Shown: piece by piece, positions 56,425 through 64,000 of the stretch
Numbering within the stretch: the stretch's first letter is position 1
How the letters are laid out: the number at the start of each line of letters is the position of its first letter
Source: Siphonodentalium dalli
Lineage: Eukaryota > Mollusca > Scaphopoda > Gadilida > Siphonodentaliidae
Length of the DNA: 64,000 nt
Reading direction: 5' to 3'
Assembly: GCA_032622095.1 (NCBI GenBank)
Contig: CP136069.1
Span: 107,474,278 to 107,538,277, forward strand
Program-made: the position numbers and the translations under genes
The notes under the pieces: model-generated
Seen by the model: only the letters and a program-made list of their open reading frames with translations
Database searches by the model: none
Told to the model about the DNA's origin: nothing

Positions 56425-56774
56425 CTTTTCATAATCACTTTAAAAGAAGTAGATTTAAACAGGATATGTGGTTAGAGAGACTTCAAATATGTAGCTTGGT
56501 AAAAATCCACCTTGAAATTGCCAACTGTACACTACTGATCACCCCCCTCCTCCAGCTCAACAAGTCCCCTCCCGACCGGGATCCAGACTCCCAAGTCTTA
56601 GGTTGGAATTTCACAACCGACACCTCAAAGTTTCTCAATTGTTGGAAATTTCCAATCTCACAAGCGCCTTTTTCTAAAACCATTTAAACATGTTTGAAGC
56701 CCAATTATCCATGGACCCAAAACACAATACATGTATGTCAGACCAATCAGTCAGGTGGTTCCAAGGTAGATGTT
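56425..56774. other. No gene recognised
   Basis: May start with the LINE's 3' end. A CCCGACCGGGATCC-containing GC-rich part (56540-56600) has overlapping open frames of 66-73 codons on both strands without motifs. Confidence 0.35.
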
Positions 56775-57105
56775 TTAGGGACCATCGCGAAATGCAAAAA
56801 CCGATACCGACCGATAACCGATACCGACCGATGACCGATTGTAATAAATTCATCGGTCATTCTATCTTTTCCATCGGTCATTCTATCGCTTCCATCGGTC
56901 TTTTCATCTGTCATTCTATCGGTTCCATCGGTTATTCATCGGCGACTGATACGACGACGTTACAGCGACGTCGCAAAAACACAGGTGTCAGTCGTGCTTT
57001 GGCGACGTCGCTGTAACGTCGTCGTATCAGTCGCCGATGAATAACCGATGGAACAGATGAATAACCGATGGAACCGATAGAATGACCGATGGAACCGATA
57101 CTCGT
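56775..57105. mobile_element. Fold-back element of CCGATGGAA words with a 52-bp arm palindrome
   Basis: Left end TTAGGGACCATCGCGAAATG, CAAAAACCGATACCGACCG, then many CATCGGTC / GACCGATG words. A palindrome has arms at 56923-56974 and 57002-57053 (CGACTGATACGACGACGTTA at the core) and a 27-bp loop. The matching right terminus is missing. A relative in reverse orientation is at 61467. Confidence 0.75.
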
Positions 57106-57263
57106 GCATATAATCTTGAAATCTATGCTTATAAAGTCAATTCGAATGACTATCGCGCTGAGCATAATATACATATTTATCCATGCACTGTAGTTTATCT
57201 ATAGTTATACATGCAAAATATTGTTTGAGAGAATTCACTTACTATCATAGCCTAGTCCGATAG

Positions 57264-57600
57264 GCCTAGGTCTCAATCCGTAATTAGACATGTATTTACC
57301 CATACCGAGAAAGAATTTAATTGTGTTTATAAATGAATGCGTCATACTTTTATCAGTTTATTTGTATAATCGCTACCTGACTTCCCGTTCGCGAAGGGTA
57401 ATATTTCTTTACGGAAAATTATTGACCTATATACCGCATTCAATTGACGGCAACTTAATCGACTCAATTGTGAAGTTTTATGAAAACTTTCGGACAGTAA
57501 TTAACTGTTGTCAAATGACCAGCTGTACATAATAGGGCCTACTGCATTCAAGTTGAAAACGATTGCATTGATCTTTGCCGACGAATCAGTCATGTTCGCG
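57264..57600 (+). repeat. Dispersed direct repeat, copy 1
   Basis: Shares AATTGTGTTTATAAATGAAT, GACTTCCCGTTCGCGAAG, TTGTGAAGTTTTATGAAAAC and AACGATTGCATTGATCTTTG with 59025-59310 in the same order and spacing. Either an unrecognised element or a local duplication. Confidence 0.75.
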
Positions 57601-58107
57601 TGCTTACCGGAATACACATCTTTTACTGTGCCAGTGTGGGGTTCCTTTTAGGCACAAGATATTTTCGTTTTAATTATCTCAATCAAACACTCAATAATGC
57701 CATAATCCGACAATTTTATTTTAGAGGTTTTATAAAATATATGGATCATTGAAAGTGTAATAAAATGATACTTTATAGTTGGGAAGCGCCCCACCCGGAC
57801 ATTTACCCACCAGAAATTTACCCACCCTGCTAATAAAATGCAGACATCAAAGAATGTTTTCACTGATCAGTGAAGCCTGGTCAGTGATGCCATCTCAAGC
57901 GATGTCAACTCAGCCGATGTAATGTTTTGACAGACACGAAAGCGTGTTCTGACAAACATGAAAGAGTGTAATTTTGACGATAGTTTGGGACATCAACGCA
58001 GTTGAAACAATGTTGTGACAATTATGATCACAGTATGAATTCTAGTGAGTGAACTCTAGACAGCTATATAACCTTAGCAAAGTTATCATGGAATCATATC
58101 TTCAATC
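57601..58107. other. Upstream region of the FLYWCH exon
   Basis: AT-rich; TATATAA at about 58065-58071 lies 40 bp before the exon's ATG and could be a TATA box. Otherwise nothing recognised. Confidence 0.3.
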
Positions 58108-58260
58108 ATGGAACTGATTAAGAACAATCGTGGTGGTGACAAATTATGTTTCGAAGGTCATGCTTATACCAAAAAGAAAGTCAACAAATCGTCAATCAGA
58201 TGGGAGTGTTCGCAGTGACGAGCTCTCACATGCAAGGGGTGTGTCACAACTGATGACGAG
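58108..58260 (+). pseudogene. FLYWCH zinc-finger exon with a nonsense codon
   Basis: From ATG at 58108 the frame reads MELIKNNRGGDKLCFEGHAY, TKKKVNKSSIRWECSQ, a TGA (58216-58218), then RALTCKGCVTTDDE up to a GTAAGT donor (58261). The F-x-GHAYTKKK, IRWECS and LTCKGCV elements are those of a FLYWCH finger, which binds DNA and is common in mollusc Mutator-type transposases and in some host regulators. TGA stands where the family has Arg, so a single CGA-to-TGA change explains it. Only the first exon is visible; no continuation or MULE transposase was found downstream. It could be a pseudogene, a sequencing or population variant, or part of an old transposon. Confidence 0.75.
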
Positions 58261-58266
58261 GTAAGT

Positions 58267-59024
58267 CTCAATTTCCACGATGTTAATTCATTTTCTGAGA
58301 AACAGATATAAAGAGCGTTCTTAGTTAATTATCCAATAATATGTGCGCAAATTTCCATAAGGAGCATTTAATTTGATATGTTTTTAATATGTAAAAACTC
58401 AAAACATCGGGGCCTCATTACGCACTGTCTTTAGTGAATTTCTGTAAAAAAAATGTTGTTTCGCTGCGAGAACATGGCAGACACTTTTTGTCCAAAAAAA
58501 TAAATATATATAATCTTGCGGAGAAGAAAAAGCTTGCCGAGTTATGTATAAAATATAAAAAATTTCACGTCCTTTATATGTTTTATAAACATTTGCTGGC
58601 AATTCTCCCCTGCATTTGGGTCTGCCAGCTGGTCAGCACGTTTATTTGGAGCCCGAGAGTAGTACCGTACCAGTACCTCAATATTGGAATGATAACACGG
58701 AAACATTGATTTGGTATTAACTATTTTTTTTGATTTATTGAATTACAACTTGATACCTATCCATCCTTAGTGTATCCATCCTTGGGTGTTTCATTACCGT
58801 TTTTCCTTCGAAGTTTGGTGGACGGCTTGAATCCGTCCGTTGTGTCGGTGAATTTTCAACTTACCTGGGGCTGAGAAATAGACCTCAATGGGCTGGAAAT
58901 TTACTCCATCTTTGGGTTAGCCTACCTGTGTTTAAATGCATTTTTTCCCAATTCGAACGGACCCTGACCCATTCCCAAAATAGGCAAAAATCCCTGGGAC
59001 CGCGCACTATAGGTCTTATTCAGT
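58267..59024. other. No gene recognised
   Basis: Presumed intron or intergenic DNA after the FLYWCH exon. A 91-codon frame (58434-58709) lacks known motifs. Confidence 0.4.
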
Positions 59025-59310
59025 AATTAGATATTTATTTACCCATATATACGGTAAAATAATCGAAGAATTGAATTGTGTTTATAAATGAATGCGTCAT
59101 ACTTGATCGCCTCATGACTTCCCGTTCGCGAAGTGTAATATTTCTTACCGAAGAATATTGACCTATATAGATTTTCGCGCAATCACGGCAACTTAATAGA
59201 CTAAATTGTGAAGTTTTATGAAAACTTTCGGACGCATGTCAAATGACACACTGTAGTAGGGCCTAGTGCATTGAAAACGATTGCATTGATCTTTGCTGAC
59301 GATTCACTGT
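59025..59310 (+). repeat. Dispersed direct repeat, copy 2
   Basis: Second copy of the block at 57264-57600, with small deletions (for example around 59110 and 59240). Confidence 0.75.
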
Positions 59311-61466
59311 CATTGAATGTATAAAAATCTGTGCCAAAATTTTCTTCAGAATGAAAAATAAAGAGCGTTTCTGCGTGATGAGGTATTTTTCGGCCGCGAA
59401 AGATTTTATGAACCTAAATATTTCAAATACGTCCAATGCCGTATAGTTACCGTAAGACAAAGCCGAGGCAGCATGCAAGTGGACCTTTGATGAAACTTCA
59501 AAGGGAAAATCGAGGAGAAAGTGACATGTAATCATGTTCACTCAAACAAGAGTTACGATGTAGCAAATAATGTCGATTGCAACAAAGTCGACGTCTGGGT
59601 GTATTCTGCCTGGTGCACCTGGCGTTTGAGATATACAGACGTGCGCAAAAATAACGGAGATTAACAATTTCCCATTCAAGGGTTTTACTCACTTTTTGTG
59701 GCAATATACGTTAACAATACTTTATGGATATATATAACAAAATAAAACGATGCATGGTTTATACACCAATTGAATAAAGCGTCCACATGGTTTGTTTATG
59801 TGGATTTGCGATAGACCGGATATGGATGATTAGAATTGTGCTAAATTAATCGGCTTTCCGGGAAACGGGCACCAATCTGAGTGCACCGCTTCCCTTAGAC
59901 GTTAAGAAAAAGACTTTTAAAATAAAATAAATTGAGCGCACAAAATAAATAACAATTTTTTTAAATTGTACCGAATTCTACTATTGAAAACATCAACTCC
60001 AACACGCTATGGTTCACTACACTATCAATCATTACTTATTGATACAGTGCTTAAATAGGTACATATTTCACGTTTTGACTTGACTGTGGTGTTTGTTCCT
60101 TCAATAACCCGAAATGTATTTATGAAACTTGGCATGTATGGATTAGAGTTATGTCCCGCAGCTCGGGTATGTTACAAATTGGGAATCTGTTCGGAGTATG
60201 TGCAGAATACACCCAGACGTCGAATATCTTTCGGTATGCATGGGGGGGGGGGGGGGGGGGTCTTCAAAATCGAAGATCAGATAAATTGCTGACATCGTAA
60301 AATGTCGCACATTTCCAGTTTCGGGCGCTCGTATAGTTAATTTTCACTGGGCAATGGATATGCCACATATGGATTGAGAATATTACAGTTGTATTTAATA
60401 TGCTCATTTGTCCATATAATAGCCACTCGAATAAAACATGGGAATAATTTAATTTACTAATTCTCGGTTATGGTGTCAAAGTATACCACATTAGAACAAA
60501 ATATCGGTAAGCTCCTCCCACAGCCAACCAATTAAAGCAGAGAATAAAATCTCACTAAATAATCCGGGATTATTGACAGGTTTATGTCGACGTGATGGCA
60601 TGCGCGCGGGAACGATGCATCGGTATTTTTATTTTTGACAACAAAGTCCCACTAAAATCGTTAGATCGTTGAAACAGTGGGGTTAAATATAAATGTGATT
60701 CGCCATAATGACCACAAAGCCGATGTTATGTACGAATTTAAATTTCCTTTAATTAAAAATACTAACCTTCGTATATTTCTACTATAAAATACTTGTTTTA
60801 AACTCGAAAAAAAGACGATACAAACCAGAAATCTATCCCCGGTGTACATGCCGTTCGGTCGCAGTGTACTTGCCGTTCGGGACACAACAGTTTAATTCTA
60901 TCTGAGATAAATTTATTTCACTATCGAGCGTCACTGTATTTAATTAATAGATAAGAATGATGGCTTTTGTTGTCAATTTGGATACATTTGTAAAAATTAC
61001 TACTTTGAGCTAGATTATTCTCCATTTCTATTTTATCACCCTGTTTATACAATGTTTTGTCATAAGAACACTGTATTTAGCGGACAGTTATGATTGTGTT
61101 TACAAAACATTTTTCCATGCACGTGCACTGTCTCGTCAAGGAAGTCCTTGTATTCCCGCACACAAGGATTAATTGAAGTGATAGTGAAAGTCAAGATAGA
61201 ATTCAATATGATTTTTTTTATAAATACGAATAAAATATCCCATACAAATCCCAACCAAGAATTATTATATGACCGTCCACATGAGACAAGTCGTCCCAAA
61301 CACAAAATCACCGTCCGGGCGAGTTATCTCCCGTCTAGTTTCTCCGTTTCATTCGAATGCTGGTAGCTGGTGACGGATTATTACCTGTACGTTTATCTGG
61401 ATGCGAAGAGCGATAGTCATAGCACTGGCTTACAAACATGACGTTATTACGTCGTAATTTAAGTCC
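59311..61466. other. No gene recognised
   Basis: AT-rich with a G run at 60243-60260. GCAGAATACACCCAGACGTCG near 60203 occurs inverted near 59591-59612, so part is an interspersed repeat. Open frames of 60-90 codons have no known motif. Confidence 0.4.
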
Positions 61467-61672
61467 ATCGGTCAATCATCGGTTATTTTGAACATCGCCA
61501 TCGGTCGACCGATGTACGCCATCGGTCAAATGATTTACGCCATCGGTCGAACCATCGGTCGTTTATCACGTCAGTCGCATCGGTCGACCGATGATTTAAC
61601 CGATGTACATCGGCTATCGGTCGGTTATCGGTCGGTATCGGTTTTTGCATTTCGCTACGGTCCCTTAATGAA
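61467..61672. mobile_element. CCGATGG fold-back element, second copy
   Basis: The right end on the minus strand reads AAGGGACCGTAGCGAAATGC, AAAAACCGATACCGACCG, matching the left end of 56775. The body is a run of CATCGGTCGACCGATG words, several self-complementary. Confidence 0.7.
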
Positions 61673-61734
61673 TTTGGTATTTCGATGATTTTATTAGACA
61701 CAAACGTGTTAACTCCCCATAGCCTGCCATTTCT

Positions 61735-62212
61735 TGACAGGTTGACCTCATTTTAACAAATCTGAATCTCAGTCACTAAAGATCCTCCTGATTCCTCCAT
61801 ACTATATGTAAGCTAAATAGTCCAAACTCTCTTGAGAAGACATTTTAAGAATTACTATAGAGACATATAGTTATGTCCCTGGTCCCACCCTATTTAACCT
61901 GAATAAATTTGAATCCCAGACACCAAAGAACCCTTCATACATATCATAAATATCAGTCAATTAGACCTGATGGTCCTTGTGAAGGAAGCATATTAAGAGG
62001 GAAACTGTCCTTCGCTTGGCCCCTATTTGACCAGGTGACTCCATTAAAAAAATCTGAATTGCAGTCAAGGAAGAACATTCCATTCTATATAAGCCAACTA
62101 GTTCTTGCAAACATATTTTAAGAATTACTATGTAGTGAAATAGTTAAGTCTCTTGCTCTGCCCTTATTTGACTTTGTGATCCCATTTTCACAAATCTGAT
62201 AAGGATAAAAAT
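61735..62212 (+). mobile_element. Family-B pearl-like monomers, no 3' end
   Basis: Three diverged monomers with ATTTTAACAAATCTGAATC, TTAGTTATGTCCCTGGTCC-like words and GAATTACTATG. No microsatellite or terminal hairpin; it runs into the 435-bp array. Confidence 0.6.
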
Positions 62213-63410
62213 TAAGTTCCCCAGTTGAAGTTGGTGATATTCACCCATTGGGCACCTCATTTATGAATTTTATCTTCTGCAAATTAGGGGATATAGAAAG
62301 TTCCTAGAAGGGAAATTTAACTAACAACAATGTAAATTTGATACTATAGATACTTCCCAGAAGATGAGGCCTAAGCAGAATGAGGTCGCCAGAGGGTGAA
62401 TTTGGTGATGCTAGCCTGCTGTGCGGGATAGCATCACAAAAAGCGTGTCTGTTCCTACATTGTGTATGCCTGCATGGCCTCAAGCAACACAATGTATTAT
62501 ACAACAAGCCTTGAAATAGTGTGATAGTGTGTCTGTCATTTGCAGAATGAGGTCTCCAGAGGGTGAATTTAGTGACGCTAAATTCACCCTCTGGGGACCT
62601 CATTCTGATAAGGCCCTTAACTGCTATGGAAGACCTAGAATAAAATTGAATTTCCCCAGTTGAAGTTGGTGATGTTCACCCATTGGGCCCCTCAATTATG
62701 AATTTTATCTACTGCAAATTAGGGGATATAGAAACTTCCTAGAAGGGAAATTTAACTAACAACAATGTAAATTTGATACTATAGATACTTCCCAGAAGAT
62801 GAGGCCTAAGCAGAATGAGGTCTCCAAATGGTGAATTTGGTGATGCTAGCCCACTGTGTGGGATAGTATCACTAAAGGCATGTCTGTTCCTACATTGTGC
62901 ATGTCTGGCCTCAAGCAACACACTGTATTATACAATCAAGCCTTGAGATAGTCTGTCTGTTATTTGCAGAATGAGGTCCCCAGAGGGTGAATTTAGTGAC
63001 GCTATCCTGCACAGCGGGCTAGTATCACTAAATTCACCCTCTGGGGACCTCATTCTGATAAGGCCCTCAACTGCTATGGAAGACCTAGAATAAGATTGAA
63101 GTTCCCCAGTTGAAATTGGTGATGTTCACCCATTGGGCACCTCAATCATGAATTTTATCTTCTGCAAATTAAGGGATACAGAAACTTCCTAGAAGGGAAA
63201 TTTAACTAACAACAATATAAATTTGATACTATAGATACTTCCCAGAAGATGAGGCCTAAGCAGAATGAGATCTTGAGACTCTAGGTACTTCCCAGAAGAT
63301 GAGGCCTAAGCAGAATAAGGTTCTCAGAGGGTGTATTTGGTTATGCTAGCCTGCTGTGTGGAGCAACATGAATTCACCCTCTGGGAACCTCATTCTAAAA
63401 ATGCCAGACA
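62213..63410 (+). repeat. Tandem array, about 435-bp unit, nearly three copies, with fold-back core
   Basis: Unit: TTCCCCAGTTGAAGTTGGTG, TTTTATCTTCTGCAAATTAG, GATACTTCCCAGAAGATGAG, then the palindrome GCAGAATGAGGTCCCCAGAG .. CTCTGGGGACCTCATTCTG. Units start near 62213, 62650 and 63095; the last is shortened. In unit 1 the palindrome's loop is deleted, leaving abutting arms (62535-62608). Relatives are at 15.97 and 19.9-20.3 kb. Confidence 0.8.
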
Positions 63411-63539
63411 CTCTTGGAGAAAATGAAATTAATCTGATTCTAATGACCACTGAGTGATAATGTAAACAACAAGGGTGCTTCATTGATAACACCATTAATC
63501 TCATTTAAATTATGAATGACATGAATAGACTCCCTGGGG

Positions 63540-64000
63540 ACTCTGCCTATAGCTACAGAATACTTTATTTACCTGTGAGTTAGGTGAGATAGGGTGGAAT
63601 GCTGTTGGTTGGGGGCAGGGTGGGGTTCTGGGTCATGGGGGGGGGGGTTGATAAAAAAAAATTGTATGTTAAATTGATCAAGGAGTTCCTTATTTTTTTA
63701 TTATTTTTTGGGGAATTATGGCCCTGGCTCCACCCCTATTTGACCCAGTGACCCCATTTGAACAAATCTGAACCCCAGTCATTCAATGACCCCACATACC
63801 AAATATAAACTAAATCGGCATAATGGTTCTTGACAAGAAGTCGTTGTAAGAATTACCAAGGAGGAATATAGTTATGGCCCTGGTTTCGCAACTGTTTGAC
63901 ACAGTGACCTCATTTGAACAAATCTGAATGACAGTCACCTAGGGAACATCCACACCAAATATGATCAAAATGCAAAAATGTAATTTTTTGGTTTTTAGAG
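63540..64000 (+). mobile_element. Family-B pearl-like element, cut by the window end
   Basis: G-rich lead (GGGGGGGGGG near 63639), TGTTAAATTGATCAAGGAGT, then monomers with TTATGGCCCTGGCTCCACCC and GACCCAGTGACCCCATTTGA. It shows contiguously what is split at 632-7098 and 20534-27075. Confidence 0.7.

Overview
The window is animal nuclear DNA and almost certainly comes from a bivalve mollusc. It is AT-rich and gene-poor. Most of it consists of transposable elements of the kind described in bivalves: Helentron-associated non-autonomous elements ('pearl', MgE, DTC84 and HINE types), which have a 5' inverted repeat, a core of tandem monomers, an ACRG microsatellite and a 3' hairpin. No prokaryotic operons, CRISPR arrays or rRNA/tRNA genes were seen.

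Host genes are scarce. The one confident host exon is on the minus strand at 32434-32613. It has both splice sites, keeps frame over 60 codons and encodes the highly conserved [17 protein letters not shown] block that I recognise from the HECT E3 ubiquitin ligase UBR5 (hyd). The central part of the window is therefore probably UBR5 intron. Two weaker exon-like pieces are a FLYWCH zinc-finger exon carrying one nonsense codon (58108-58260, +) and an unidentified exon candidate (39882-40051, -).

Layout. 1-7.1 kb: two hAT elements inserted into a pearl-like element; each hAT in turn contains another pearl-like element. 7.3-10.4 kb: a LINE endonuclease remnant broken by Helitron-like elements. 10.9-12.7 kb: a Cys-rich transposon-type pseudogene and a third hAT element. 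13.2-15.4, 20.9-26.7 and 37.3-47.5 kb: three copies of one piggyBac-like element (TTAA sites, CCCTT ends). The second and third copies are filled with later insertions, including three Helitrons head to tail. 27.2-32.4 kb: a DNA transposon with inverted repeats of about 710-720 bp enclosing a PHD-like ORF and an RG-rich ORF; it ends 68 bp from the UBR5 splice donor. 42.5-44.0 kb: a Harbinger-like element with a TAG duplication. 49.3-50.1 kb: a motif cluster, a TATA box, a hammerhead-like fold and a decayed ORF in order. 52.1-56.3 kb: a LINE reverse transcriptase split by a 2.9-kb element whose removal restores the reading frame. 56.8-64 kb: fold-back repeats, a duplicated unique-looking block, a ~435-bp tandem array and further pearl-like pieces.

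Several elements occur both intact and interrupted inside this one window, so filled and empty sites can be compared directly. This fixes many element borders and gives an order of insertion without outside data. The main limits are that clade assignments rest on recognised motifs, no searches were run, and old element borders may be off by a few bases.
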